Shown: piece by piece, positions 32,965 to 44,858 of the stretch
How the letters are laid out: the number at the start of each line of letters is the position of its first letter
Numbering within the stretch: the stretch's first letter is position 1
Source: Odontocerum albicorne
Taxonomy: Eukaryota; Arthropoda; Insecta; Trichoptera; Odontoceridae
Assembly: GCA_949825065.1 (NCBI GenBank)
Contig: OX463856.1
Span: forward strand, 14,879,238-14,943,237
Reading direction: 5' to 3'
Length of the DNA stretch: 64,000 bases
The notes under the pieces: model-generated
The model's input: only the letters and a program-made list of their open reading frames with translations
Told to the model about the DNA's origin: nothing
The model's database searches: none
Made by a program: the position numbers and the translations under genes

Positions 32965-33700
32965 ATCATAATCATCATCATTGTCAACCAGGGTCGATCC
33001 ACTGCTGGATGAAGGTCTCCCTAAGTTGATTCCAAATAGTTCGGGTTTTTGCTCGTTGATGCCATGTGATGTTGCCATGCTTTCTGAGTTCATATATCCA
33101 GCGTACCGATTTGGTCTTCTTCTGGGCCTCCATCGGGAGTCAGATATTTTAGCTACGTGTCCTGCCTATTGCCACTCATTTTCTTGCACACTTTTATAAC
33201 GTCTTCTACCTTTGTTATGTTGCGCATCCCGGTGTTTCATTTACGGTCTCTTTTAGTATATCCCAACATGCATCTCGTTATGCTCGTTTTTGCGGTCTGG
33301 AGCTTTTGTGTGTTATTTGCTGTGAGCGTCCATGTCTCGCAACTATATGTAAGTACTGGGAGAGTAAACCATTTGTAGACCTTTCGCTTCAAAGATGCTG
33401 GGAGATTACTTTGAAGATGTTGTTCAAATATCCAAATGAGCTCCATGTTAGTTTTGTCCTTCGTGCTATTTCCTCCGATATGCCACCTACAAAGGAAATA
33501 AGTTGCCCCAAATACTCATATTGGTTTTGGGGTAGCAAAGCTGTTCATCATATATATTAGGTTTTTTATATATTCATTTTTAAACCAATTTCTTTACCGA
33601 CCTCTGCCCATTCCTGCAGTTGGTGCTAAAGATCATTCGGGTTTTGTGAGAATATAACAATATCGTCTGCAAATCTCAAATGGCTCAGGTATTTCACAAC
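32965..33700 (-). pseudogene. RTE-like LINE fragment with FADD motif
   Basis: Minus-strand reading: HLRFADDIVIFSQNPNDL (RT catalytic FADD, near 33650-33690), then a Q-x-x-Y-L-G-Q motif, a FGYLNNIFK-like region, YSCETWTLTANNTQKLQTAK (around 33330-33390) and CMLGYTKRDRK. The 3' end (plus-strand atcatcatcattgtcaacca, gtcgatccactgctggatga) is the typical arthropod RTE terminus. Several frameshifts and stops; truncated upstream of the RT active site. Confidence 0.85.
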
Positions 33701-34104
33701 CATATAAAAGAGACTAAACATAATTCCAAAGAAACACTCGATATAAATAATGTCATTACTCAAAACAAAATGGCAATAAATTACCATAATATCCAAAAAA
33801 AAACCCCCGTCATCAACACAGTTTCTTAAGGTTAACGTATCACACTTGTCCGACGAAACAGGACACCGAGCATTACTCCCGTAAGTAATCGAGATCATTC
33901 TTTAGAAGAAAAAAAACAGAATAAGTCGTTGAAAGAAGTGCCCATGTTTTTACTGATAAATACGTCATTTTGTGCTAGGAAGACTTTTGCGCGTGTATTG
34001 ATTTATTGAATGCTTCAGCAAGTACACTGTTTTATTCGTAGCATATTAAATCTCAAGTTCTATTGATAAAGAGATAAAAGGCAGGTTTTACTAAACACAT
34101 TAGT
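33701..34104. other. unassigned sequence
   Basis: No element recognised. Confidence 0.45.
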
Positions 34105-34330
34105 TCAAAGTTCACATTCATCCCTAATAACTTTATTCCATTTTCTGTCATATATTGTTACCTCATGTATTTTTCTCAGTCCACACATGTCTACAACATT
34201 TAGTCGGCTCTTCACAACATTATTTCACATCCACGATATACTCGTATATGTACGAGTATGTACATCAAAGTTATTACTACAATACTATGTTAGACTATCA
34301 TCTTAATAGATTTTGATACATTCCTCTTCG
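34105..34330 (-). mobile_element. LINE family S, 3' fragment
   Basis: Reversed landmarks: cattccattttctgtcatata with aagttcacattcatccctaa, as in the other minus-strand copies at 7365, 12950 and 25085. Two TACGAGTA octamers occur at 34239-34258. Confidence 0.55.
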
Positions 34331-36420
34331 AACTTATGTTGTTATTGATAGATTTTTGAAGCCTTATTTTTAAGTTTCTTAATAGTGCTATAAGAATTTA
34401 TGAAAAGTTGTTTATTAGCTACTAAAATACAATTCACATTTAGGATGATCTAAGAGTAAAAACAGCTCGGATCTGAACCCGACTGGAATCGAATCTGGAG
34501 CGCATGCTTACTTAGCGAGAATGCTAAATATTAGACCAAGAATACAAACTTTATTTATGGAATAATAAAGTAATTATTCATTCTTTAACATTTTCATAAA
34601 ATATTTGCAACGGGTTAAGATAAAAATTTAATGTATTCCCGTATTTGGTAGTCTTATATGTTAAAATTTTCAGAGTTTCGAATTCGTTTCATTCTCCAGG
34701 CGATTTTGAGAAAATGTTACCTTTAATCATAAGCACTCACTATGCGCTCATTTACGAGTAGTTTCGCGAAATCACGGACATAACGTGAACATGTGTGACT
34801 AATCTATTCGTATTTCATAGGATTCGAATTAACACCTTGCAAGTATGTTAACGATGAGATGTTAGATATTTTGGAAAGACACCAAAATGTTTGCACCCGA
34901 CTAAATTTAACCTTAAGGAGTATGGCCACGTGTCACACTTTCAAAACAGACTTTAATGGCTTAAGATCAGACGGAAAAGGAACTTTCACGGTTTGTTGAC
35001 ATTCGATTGCTTGATTTACAATCCCAATTCTCTTCCCGAAAAATTTCACATTATTTCAAAACTCTGACGTTGTTTTCGATTGAACGATGGGAGATTCCTT
35101 TATATGCCAACAGATCACGTCTTATTTTACACATCTTAATTTGGGGTCTACGCGGTGTGATTGTAGAACGAACTTCAAAGAGTAACCAAATGTGTGACAT
35201 CAGCTGTTACACTCTCATTAGCTCAGTTCGTGTCAGGTACATTAAACTAAAGTTTACCAATCTTGAACGAAGTCACTATTTTTATTGATATCAATTGGTT
35301 TTTCATTCAATCAGATGTGCAGATCTCTTCGAACGCTTAAGGAGTAAAATTCAAGCATATACTCGTACACTAAAAAGTATTCATGCCATGGGTAAAATAC
35401 ATAATCTTGGCATTATATGCGTCGCACATTTTTTTTGGACTCGTTCAACTAACTTGGGTTTCAGGATTTCTCTCCAAAGTATATTTATCACAATAGTAAT
35501 ATATGTTTTTAAAGAATGATAGCTTTTTCAAAGAAATTTAAAAGTACTTTGAGAGAAAACTATTTTTTTCGAGAGATAAAACCTTCCTTGTTGTTGTGAA
35601 TGGAGTGTTGAGCATTTGGACTAATTTTTTTTTGCGGGAAGACGAGTCGTCCTCGGGTTTCCTGATTAATTGGCCGCTCAAATTGTAGGGGGAGGGCTGC
35701 ATCCGACACTTGGGATTGGAAACATACCCGGCCAAATTCACTCTCCAACAGGGATTCTAAACATTTCAAAGTGGTCAGAAATTCAGAGAAGTTTTTGTAT
35801 TAAATTTGTCAGTATCAATATTTTGTCATCATTTGTCAATGGCATTGACAAATCTGCGGGTGATATATCCAATCTGGATCGCCAGACCCAAGTAAGTACT
35901 CGTAATCACTCAAAATGGCCTAGCTGTTGAATAACAACAAGCACGCATAAATTTATAGGCGATAATTTCACTAAGCTTATTTTGCGGTTCATACGGCTCA
36001 ACTTTGGAATGACTAGCTCAGCGGTATTATTTAAACAATGCTCTATCGGCTTTGGAGACCGTTACTCATGAGGACGCCTGGAGATTGAAAGGTTCATAAA
36101 GAAACACATGTGAATTGTTAAAAGTTTTATATTCAAATCATCCTCTGGAATTATCCAGAGGGCTTCAATGAGGTTAAGGCAGTTATGCTTCTACTCCTTG
36201 TCTCACGGAGACGAGGGAGACTTTCCCTTGATATATAATATGAAAGGGCTGTTCTCCCAGACAATTCTAGAGACACCAGGACCATCTCGCACACCCAAGC
36301 GGTGACAAAATAAATATAACTCACACAAGTAAAGTCATCAAAAGGGGTTATAAGAAGGCTCACCACATCGGATTATCACCATAGATATCACATGTAGAAT
36401 GGGGTTACAATATAAATACC
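34331..36420. other. unassigned; tRNA-like remnants
   Basis: 34470-34550 and 35995-36060 (gactagctcagcggtattat) have tRNA-like boxes but no full cloverleaf, so I treat them as decayed SINE heads. ORFs at 35007-35288 and 35295-35519 lack recognisable domains. Confidence 0.4.
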
Positions 36421-37060
36421 TGATGGTTGAATCAATCTCAGCTCACATCCAGAACACAGCTTTATTATTATTTAAACATTTAATGTTCTACTTGCGCAAC
36501 GCATGACTTCATGACTACCAGTAACAGCTATGGCCTTTACAGGCCGGCAGGATCTCAAGAGCCAGGATCCTCAGATGAAGCCGGATAACAACGGCCAATC
36601 GGCGCCTTAGTAGAAAGGCACGGTGCAGGAGCTTACTCTATAAGCAGACCGCGTTAGAGCGAGGAAATTAAAACAAAAGCAGCTCGATGTAGCCAGTGAC
36701 GCTAGTAACTCCTCAGTTACTGGATGCTCGAAATGAAGCGGCTGTCCATGACGCGTCTTTGGCGTATCAGGGATCAGCTAGCACAGCAAAGAATGGAAAC
36801 CATTTCCATGATACTGAAATACCTTCAGATATCATCACGCCCACATACCGACTAGGATTCGCCACAATTCTGAACATTGGTGTAACGGTCAGAACGACGC
36901 ACAATTTTCCCTCCAAACTTTGGAACAGCGAGCGACACAGTGCTCTCCTTTGGCCACTGACTAGTTTTTTCTAGATCCCATGGGCGACTGACTAGTTTTT
37001 TTCCGTTTGGTAGAGCGTCCCGGAAAAAGCAAACGCGGACGCGTTTAAAGTGGATGCGTT
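36421..37060. other. GC-richer block of unknown origin
   Basis: Compositionally distinct from its surroundings (for example acaggccggcaggatctcaa, aacaacggccaatcggcgcc). An open frame at 36696-36974 (no ATG start; SLAYQGSASTAKNGNHFHDT within) has no recognised family. It could be part of an unrecognised LTR or other mobile element. Confidence 0.35.
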
Positions 37061-39119
37061 GAGAACATATTTATTTCCAGATTTTTCTGCAATGCTATTA
37101 CTACAGCGGCAATTCCGAAAACTTCATCGCGTCTAGCGAATGCTAGGCGGGAACGATACTAAATTCAAATACAATGCTCCTACATTTATGACGTGAGGGC
37201 ATTATTTTGGAAAACCAAAATTAACCTTCGGAGTTTATTAAGGAGTTTTTAATAAATTGAACAATTTTATTAATATTAATCAACGCTTGACCGAGTAAAA
37301 GTAATGTGTAAATAGTCACTCGGCGAATATTTGTTTTTCGGCCGCGCAACGACAGAGTGCGTGACCGAGTACTCATCACGTGTAAACAAGACATTTATCA
37401 GTTTACTCAATCCGAAAGGTAGCTGGCACCCCTGTGCAAAATCTTCTTGAGGCTCCATCTATATATTATTATTTCCTTACATCTATTCGCACAGGTAGAT
37501 TGAACATACGTCAATTTACTGGTGCGATTAAAACTGTTTTCACTACCAGTATTTTTTCTCATTTAAATGCACTCTAAAAGCATTCGAAGAATGATATAAA
37601 ACATGGATTTACAGAATCAGATGTTAAAGTCTTCCGTAAGTAAATGAATATTTTATATTGACCAGTATTGTAAGTACCAGCTACCCAGTCTTGTTTGTGC
37701 TTCCCTGATGATGACCTTGAAACCGGTAGGGTTATACTGTTACAAAAAGTGGAATAAACATTGTTTGATAAAACAAATTACAACGTCTTTAAACTTTCAC
37801 AATATTAATGCCTTAACTATAAATAATATATATTGTATTTTATATTTACTTCTTCTTTTAATGTGCTTTAGCCCATTTAAAGCCTCGGCTTCATTGATTT
37901 GCCTCCAGGCTCTCTTGCTTCAGTAACCTTTCTCCAAATTGAAATCATCTATGGTTCAAATCATGGAAATCATCGTTTCCCTCCTGGGTATTTTTTTGGC
38001 ATTCGCTGGACATAATCAACTCATTGAAGTCTTTACCACTTAATATCGATAGAAAATCTGGATGTTTTAGAATTCTTCATTATATCTGACTATCCAGAAA
38101 CCCCCATCCTGAACCAGTTCATGTATTTTCTCTAGGACCTCCCTCTCACATATGTCTCAAATGTATCTTTTCTCGATAGAGATTGTTGAGGCCTTACATC
38201 CATGTGCGAACCCTATTCAGATGATGGTTTGGTGTAAACTTGTTTAGGTATTTTTGTTGATATTCCATGATTTCAATGTGGTCACTTATAAGAATAAGGT
38301 CATGTTTTATGGTAAAATTATTTCTAAAAATATCTACTACATTAAAATTGAAAAACTATTCAATTCAGTTTAGTTTGATCTCACCACCACACACACTGTT
38401 ATAGTGGGCAAACATAAGTCCACATCCAACGTGATCTTTTACAGAAGATTGAAATCATCTTCATTTAATATGAGTCCGACGTCACGTAGTGTCGATAAAA
38501 TAATTATCCAAAGTGACTTCTCCTCCGGTGGCGTCACACCAGAGAGTGAGAAAGATAGTAGCGTCCGACGTCACTGAGGAAGAAAAACGATACGCAACGC
38601 AGTAAATATACTTATAAAGCGGAATTAAACAGCCTAGTAAACTGCCAATATTTTGCAGAATACTTTGTATGATACAAAACTATCTTTTGACGTCACTAGA
38701 TTGGGGTAGCCAATCGGTTCTAAAATGTACCGATTAAAGATAGAATGGAGATCGCTTTGGAAATTATTGACTCGATTTTCATCGCAGATGGCAAATGGGG
38801 TGAAAGAACAATCTAAATCTAAAAAAAAATCTTTGTCATTGCAGACTAATATTTTTGTCAACATTTTAATACAAGTACTCGTCGAACATGGGTGGGATTG
38901 ATTTGTAGGCTTTCACGGTTATTATTATGCATGATGTTTTAGAGTTATTGTGGCTCTAAGTGTAAACGTTTCGAGAATGTTATGTATCTCAAGTTCTGGG
39001 CTTGTTGCTTATCGACTGAGATTAAAGTGGTTCAATCTTCGGAAAAACCTGAAATATCATAGACAGGTTGGATTGTTTTGTACGTTTATAGTACTTATAT
39101 TTAAGAAATGTCCTTTTTT
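37061..39119. other. unassigned; possible LINE-like coding remnant
   Basis: The minus strand of 38090-38320 reads partly like protein (EIMEYQQKYLNKFTPNHHL), but with stops. 37705-37724 contains a hammerhead-like core that does not fold convincingly. No gene called. Confidence 0.35.
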
Positions 39120-39306
39120 TAGTAAACTGACGGAGGGTAAAAGAAAGCGTAGTGGGCAAAGCAAGAGATATATGGAACTACTGCATGACACGTTCAAAAA
39201 CATAAATGCAAAGCACAACTGGGAGCAAGCAGAAGCAGAGAGAGTAACTGGACTTGCTAGTTATCAGGGACCCAATGAAGAAAGAAGACAAGCAAGATGC
39301 ATGTAA
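39120..39306 (+). pseudogene. LINE-like C-terminal fragment
   Basis: LTEGKRKRSGQSKRYMELLH followed by AKHNWEQAEAERVTG resembles the G-x-R-x-x-G-x-x-x-K-R-Y/F-x-D-x-L plus N-W-E-x-x-A-x-D-R C-terminus of arthropod non-LTR retrotransposons. It opens out of unrelated upstream sequence and ends at a TAA at 39304-39306. Short; moderate confidence. Confidence 0.5.
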
Positions 39307-40073
39307 TAAACATCCGTGCCTTAAATGCAATTGGCTATACCTCTCACAAATTAACATACATAGTCATCTTCATAGTACCAACGACAAGTATCATAATTCC
39401 TTTTACTTTGGGCCTTTTATTATACCTGTAATGGGCATACAATAAAATGAAATGTGTTATTAAATAACGATATAAACGAGTTTTTCGTATTACTATTTTG
39501 GACAACATAAGTAAATTTTATACTTGAATGAATCAAGATAAGATATTTGTAACAGATGTACTTAATTTGATCAATTCGACTCATTCATAAAAACAACAAA
39601 ACTACTTTTCTGTACCAAAGTTAGATTTTTTTGTTTGTTTTTATTCCTTTGACCTTTTTGATTATTTTTATCGGTTTTTGATGACCCTCGACCTTTCTTT
39701 TATAATTGTTTTCATTACAAAACATTATTAGAGACTGTTGTTTTTAAATGTAATTTTTTTAATAGATTAATTAGTACTGGTATGTACGTTAATTTCTTAA
39801 TTTAGGACCAAAGGAAATTATTACATTAAGATATTTATTTTATGGAAGGGATCAAAATATTTAATACTGCAAAAACTGTTTTTCATTTTACACAATATGT
39901 TTTTTTTAGACTTTATGAAAATGTTATTTATGTTAGAAGCACACTTTTATTGTTAATTATTTACAAATGGCGAGTAAGTGCGAAATAGAAATCTTCCTAC
40001 CAATTACACAATAGTGACGCAAATTAGTGCCTATTGCTATGGTGAAATGATAAGTTATTTAAAAATATATATA
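39307..40073. other. unassigned AT-rich sequence
   Basis: Nothing recognised. Confidence 0.5.
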
Positions 40074-40260
40074 TTTTACCTGGCAAGTTTATAACCATGT
40101 GGCAATCTCTTCCAACCACCCAGAAATATGTTTTAATGGGCCCTAAGTGAAAACCAGACGGATATCCAATTTTTTTTTAAATCTGGTTTCCAGCGCGGAT
40201 TGAACTCGCAACCTCCGGATCGGCAGACAAGCGTCTTACCACCAGGCCACGGAGGTGGTC
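40074..40260 (-). repeat. tRNA-derived SINE, family A
   Basis: Plus-strand order is reversed: ataaccatgtggcaatctct, agtgaaaaccagacggatat, gattgaactcgcaacctccg (reverse B box), aagcgtcttaccaccaggcc (reverse A box). Well preserved. Confidence 0.85.
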
Positions 40261-40502
40261 TGTTATTTTATGTTTATTTAGGTTAGTTTCAAAAACAAGG
40301 AAGAAAATGTAATTTTACCTTTATCATTAAAAAACAAACGAAATATGTTATATAAAAAAACCAGTAAGATATTGTATATTATTTGCAAATCTCACAAAAG
40401 ACTGGAAACAGAGAAGGATGATGAAAAAGGACAAGAAAATAGGAGTTTCGGAGAAACACATTTCGTCAACAAAGAACATAATGTACAGAGAAACCATGAA
40501 CA

Positions 40503-40715
40503 TAATGACGACCTTCGTGGCCTAGTTAGTAAGACGCCTGTCTCCCAATCTGAAGGTTGCGGGTTCAAATTGCGCTGGAACCCAGATTAAAAAAAAAAAG
40601 ATCCAGCCTTTCACTTAAGGCCACTTTAACATCTTTCTGATTTATTGGAAGAGATTGCCATTTGGCAATAAGCCCTACAGGTAGTATTGTATACGACGAA
40701 AATTTAATACAATGT
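40503..40715 (+). repeat. tRNA-derived SINE, family A, near full length
   Basis: Head cttcgtggcctagttagtaa, B box gttgcgggttcaaattgcgc, A-rich link, cctttcacttaaggccactt, gaagagattgccatttggca and tail ttgtatacgacgaaaattta. One of the best family A copies. Confidence 0.9.
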
Positions 40716-41074
40716 TAATTTATTTTTCAATTGAATTACATTATTCGAATGGAATTCTTTATTAAATCCGATCGTTAATGTCAATAAGTGAGCCAATATT
40801 GCCCGTTTCTGCACTGTTTCTTCGTCTCCGGATTTACAACCACTGGATTTGGGATGGAACTCGCTGTTAGTTGAGATGCGTGTTCGTTATACTACCGTAT
40901 TCCAAAAAATATTTGAAGGAATCTGGTAACTTTTGTTTGGGCAAAATCTAATTTCAAATCCAAAACATCTGAAGTATCTTACTATTTGAATAGCTACGAG
41001 TATAAAATAAAAAAAAAAGTAAGTTTGTTCTTATAAAATTGAAAAAGATTTTTTCTCGTATAAAATTGTCGACC

Positions 41075-41580
41075 TGTGCGGCTAAGCAGACACTTGTAAG
41101 ACGCCTGTCTTCAAACTCGGAAGTTGCTGGTCAGCCCGTTGGTACCCAGATAACTTTAAAAGCGTTCCAGTCTGGTTTTTACTTGAGGCATGTTTAAAAT
41201 CTTTCTAGTCGGTTGGATATGCCTGTCGGTTGGATAGTCTTTCTATATGCCAATTTATTATCAAAGTAGACTATATACAACGAAAGTGTATTTTAAAATA
41301 TTTAAGAAGTGCTATTACCGTTGTATTGCACTATATTGTTTTACTCTTTCGTTGTATACAATACGACTTACAACCTGGGTTATAAATGAATAGGGTACCA
41401 GTCGGGTTTCTACTTGAGGCATGTTTAAAATCTTTTTAATAATCTGAAAGAGATTGCTTTATACCAATTAACTATCCAAGTAGAACTATGTACAACGAAA
41501 CTGTTGTTTGGAAGAGATTGCCACATAGCAATAAACTCTCCAGACTGCTCTGTATACAACAATAGTGTAATACAGTCGAC
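41075..41580 (+). repeat. cluster of SINE A copies and fragments
   Basis: A full but diverged copy (41075-41300), a reversed tail (41332-41384, ctttcgttgtatacaatacg), then a headless body and tail (41388-41500), then another tail (41510-41575, gaagagattgccacatagca). The alternation suggests nested insertion or rearrangement between copies. Confidence 0.7.
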
Positions 41581-42221
41581 TATTCATGTGTTCGTCATTA
41601 CATTAAAAACGCACTCTTTAAGCGTATAAAGTTATTTAAAATAGATATTAAAAAATATTGCAAAATATAAGAAACATAGAAACAACACGTGATGATTGGA
41701 GATTGAGAATCGTCATATTTTGGAATATTGTTTCCATTCGTCTTCTTAGGGACTTAATAAACAAAATTCTTCGGTTGTTCACGAAGTGTGACCAACTGGC
41801 AACGGAGAACAACAGCCAACGGAGGCAGCCAACCGAATTAGCGTTGTCACTGCAAGAGTGCGGAGAGGGGGAGGGGGAGTAATGGAATTAGTTGGGGAAA
41901 TATGTAAATATGAAGCCTTCAACTTTGTGTGTGACTCGGCAATAAATACAACGTTGATGATCAAATTTATTTTGACTGCTTTAATAAACGTTTTATTTTT
42001 CGTCAATGGGTTTATTGCCATATGCCAAGGCCTTAATTAAAAAACCTCAATATAATATATTTAAAAAAAAAAACATAAATTGGGTATCAACATAAATCGA
42101 AGCCACAACAACCAGGTTGGGATACCGACGTTTTAACAAGCCCTCAACTTGCATTTATTTATTTTGTTATATTTTTAACCTGTCATTAACAGTGGGTTTG
42201 AATACCGAGTTAGAACATCCT
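41581..42221. other. unassigned sequence
   Basis: No gene recognised. The ORFs at 41658-42040 overlap on both strands and show no motif. Confidence 0.45.
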
Positions 42222-42450
42222 TTTATTGTATTGTATAGTATGTATTTTACTTTCGTTGTATTCACTACAATCTGATGGGTTTATTGCCATGTAGCAATGT
42301 CTTCCAGCGAACTAAAAAAAATTCAAGAGGCCGTAAGTGGAAACCAGACAGAAAGTCTTTTTAAAAAGATTTGGGTTCCTACGGGGTTTGAACCCGTAAC
42401 CTCGAGGTAAGAAGACAGGCGTCTTACCAATTAGACCACGGAAGTCGTCA
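42222..42450 (-). repeat. tRNA-derived SINE, family A, well preserved
   Basis: Reverse tail tactttcgttgtattcacta, gtttattgccatgtagcaat, then acggggtttgaacccgtaac (B box with a paired T stem) and ggcgtcttaccaattagacc (A box). The head is the most tRNA-like in the window, but it continues into the SINE body instead of an acceptor stem. Confidence 0.9.
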
Positions 42451-42454
42451 TTAT

Positions 42455-42650
42455 GTTATTTGTTTCTCTATACAAAATGTTTTTGTTCATCACTACGGAG
42501 GTTGACATTTTATCTCTTTTCAAAATTTGAACCATTTGGTTAAGCCACGTTTTCATCGACCTACCTATTCCCCGCACACCTTGCACTTTTGACTTGTATA
42601 CTCCCTTAGTTATTCTTTCATCATCTAAAACCACCTAAAAGCTTCTTTCT
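42455..42650 (-). pseudogene. LINE family S-like C-terminal fragment
   Basis: The minus frame shows ERITKGVYKSKVQGVRGIGR then SMKTWLNQMVQILK, matching the family S pattern L-T-K-x-x-Y-x-x-x-V-x-G-x-R-G-x-G-R-x-x-K-T-W-L-x-Q-M. Short, and it borders a SINE. Confidence 0.6.
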
Positions 42651-43189
42651 TCATCTTATATGGAACATTTAAGATATATGTTTAGATATTGTATATTCAC
42701 AGGAAGAGATATGTTTAGAGAAGTAAAGAAGTTATTATTAGAGAAGTGAAGATGTTATTATAATTATTTGCACTATGTAAAGAAGAAATGATCATGGGGT
42801 TTTCCTTTCCTATACACATGCACGGTTTTTAACATATATTTTGATAAGATGAAAATATATCAGGTAGTGACCAATTCAAATTCTTAATTTGTTTGATAAT
42901 ACTCTTGTGGAGATGGTTCTTTTGTGGTACTGGAAGCGTTTAAGTACCGGAAACATCAGACTTGCATAAATAAAGATTAAGAGGAAAATTGTACTGTAAT
43001 TTAGGTGTTCTATGTTACATCAGATCAACATATTACGAACGAGGGCTCGTGAAGGTTTTTTAGTGAGTGTATTACAACACTTTATCGGGCAGCACCTGGA
43101 AGCTATATAATTGAATTAAATAAATATTTTTTATGTGAATGTTGCTGGTATTTGATAACTTTTTTTGCGTTGTTTGAGAGCAGTTTGAT
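42651..43189. other. unassigned sequence
   Basis: A short atgtttagagaagtaaagaa duplication near 42710-42755. Otherwise nothing recognised. Confidence 0.45.
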
Positions 43190-43345
43190 GAAGGCGCACG
43201 TGTGCCACGTGCCATGTGTGCCACGTGCCATGTGTGCCACGTGCCACATGACACGTGCCACATGACATGTGCCACGTGACATGTGCCACGTGACATGTGC
43301 CACGGGATATGTGCCATGTGTGACTGTGCCACGTGACATGTACCA
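43190..43345. repeat. CACGTG-containing minisatellite
   Basis: Alternating 14-bp (acatgtgccacgtg) and 16-bp (gtgccacgtgccatgt) variants; each unit holds one CACGTG palindrome. Frames are open through it and give spurious ORFs of the HVAHVTWHMSRGT type. CACGTG is an E-box-type site for bHLH proteins in general, but no function is implied here. Confidence 0.9.
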
Positions 43346-43522
43346 CGACAAAATTTTATTTAACAATTTATTTCATGTACGAGTATATATGAGTACCATA
43401 AATTATACTAAAAAAATAAAACGAAAAAAAGTAGTCAAAATGGACTCGCACATATTAAGATGAATCTGGATTTGTTGCATATCATTTGTCGTGATCCCAG
43501 CACAACAAGTTTGGCCTGTAAC

Positions 43523-43850
43523 TTGAAGACCTCTGTGGGCTAGTAGGTAAAAACTGATCTTCCATCTGAAAGTTCGATTTCCGATGGTATCTAAAAAAGA
43601 AGAATAAATGAAGAGTAAATTTGGTAAAAATAATCGTACATGCTAGACGTATGCAAGTGTTGTAGCCTGTCCACGTGCGGTAGTATTCCAACACGTCTGA
43701 TAACGAATTATGAGTTACTTGTTAAAATTGGTTCTAATCTCGAAGATTCATTGAACGGGTCCGGAAGACAACGTTGTCCCCGGGTCACGCTCTTCAATAT
43801 GACAGCAATCAAATGTGTTGAAGGATACGATATAAACAAATTAATGAAAT
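43523..43850 (+). repeat. tRNA-derived SINE, family B, near full length
   Basis: Head acctctgtgggctagtaggt, B box aagttcgatttccgatggta, then gtgcggtagtattccaacac, ccggaagacaacgttgtccc, gggtcacgctcttcaatatg and tgtgttgaaggata. It is the best reference copy for family B here. Confidence 0.85.
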
Positions 43851-43859
43851 ATGAAAATA

Positions 43860-44454
43860 TGTCAAAAAAATAAGTTAAATAAATGTTCAAAAATACAATG
43901 GCCATCATCCTTGTCATAATTTTTGAATTGATTTAATTTCAGTTGTAAAAGGAAGAGCGCTGAACTTCTAAGCAAAAAGGAGGTTTGTATACGCTGAGAT
44001 TACTCTCATATTAAACTTATATGCATTAAAACTATGAAGTGGCTTTATGTTCCACAAATATTAACCCAAAAAACAAATGACAGGAAACTCTTTTTTCCCG
44101 AGGCCATTATAAGTGATATTTGCGTTTGGGTTGAAAGTGAAAATAACAGTTCTAAAGAACATTACATTAATTTGACTGGGAAAAATTATGACTTTTTGTT
44201 GTTTCTGTTACAGAGATTCTCAAGTGTTGAACAAGATTTTTTTTTATTGAAAATCTTCATTAATCAGATCGAATTAATTATTGGGTGTTAACATAAGTTG
44301 TGTCAGTTTTTTTTTTCAATTTAAAAATGAGCACCAAAAGTAAAACAAAATGGTAAATGTTATACGTCATTCGAAAGAAAATTTTCTGCTCTACAAGATA
44401 TTGTATTTGCTTTTACGTTACATATATTATTTTATTTGATTACAAGCCTTCGAA
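43860..44454. other. unassigned; possible mariner 5' end
   Basis: The sequence tattgggtgttaacataagt near 44279 resembles a mariner terminal repeat and lies about 175 bp before the transposase ATG. The ORF at 44034-44291 is not recognised. Confidence 0.35.
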
Positions 44455-44858
44455 ATGGAATGTCAAGTAGACGAAAGTGAGCATTTTCGACACCTCCTTC
44501 TGTTCGCGTTCAATCGAGGGAATAAAGCTGCCAAAGCCGTTCGCGATATTTGCAAAGTGTGCGGTGAAGATGCTATGAATAAAAGGACAGCCGTCGATGG
44601 TTTTTGCGTTTCAAAGACGGTAATTTCGACCTGAAAGACATGGAGCGTTCCGGACGACCAGTGGACTTCGATGAGGACCGCTTAAACCATATTATTCATG
44701 AAGGTCCCCTTCAAACCACCGTAGAATTGGCTGAGCAGATGAATTATAGTCACATGACTGTATACCGCCATCTTAAATCAATGGGAAAAGTCCAGAAGTT
44801 CAGCGCATGGGTTCCACATGTTTTGAGTGAAAACCACAAAAATCAATTGTCGAACGTT
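44455..44858 (+). pseudogene. mariner transposase N-terminus, frameshifted, truncated by SINE
   Basis: From ATG 44455: FRHLLLFAFNRGNKAAKAVR then DICKVCGEDAMNKRTA, the first helix-turn-helix. After a frameshift near 44605 the reading continues RFKDGNFDLKDMERSGRPVD, then HEGPLQTTVELAEQMNYSHM and TVYRHLKSMGKVQKF, ending AWVPHVLSENHKNQ. This covers both DNA-binding helix-turn-helix motifs and the WVPHxL linker. The catalytic domain is missing because sequence changes to SINE at about 44858. Confidence 0.9.

Noticed and set aside
37705..37724. Hammerhead ribozyme-like core (ctgatga...gaaac)
   Set aside because: The seven bases between the two conserved boxes do not form a helix II, and no flanking helices I and III were found by eye.
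42350..42450. Possible tRNA gene
   Set aside because: A and B boxes are clear, but the sequence continues into the SINE A body and tail and no acceptor stem closes; the same holds for the other tRNA-like heads.
43072..43366. Three minus-strand ORFs rich in HVTWHMSRGT-type repeats
   Set aside because: Translations of the CACGTG minisatellite in different frames.
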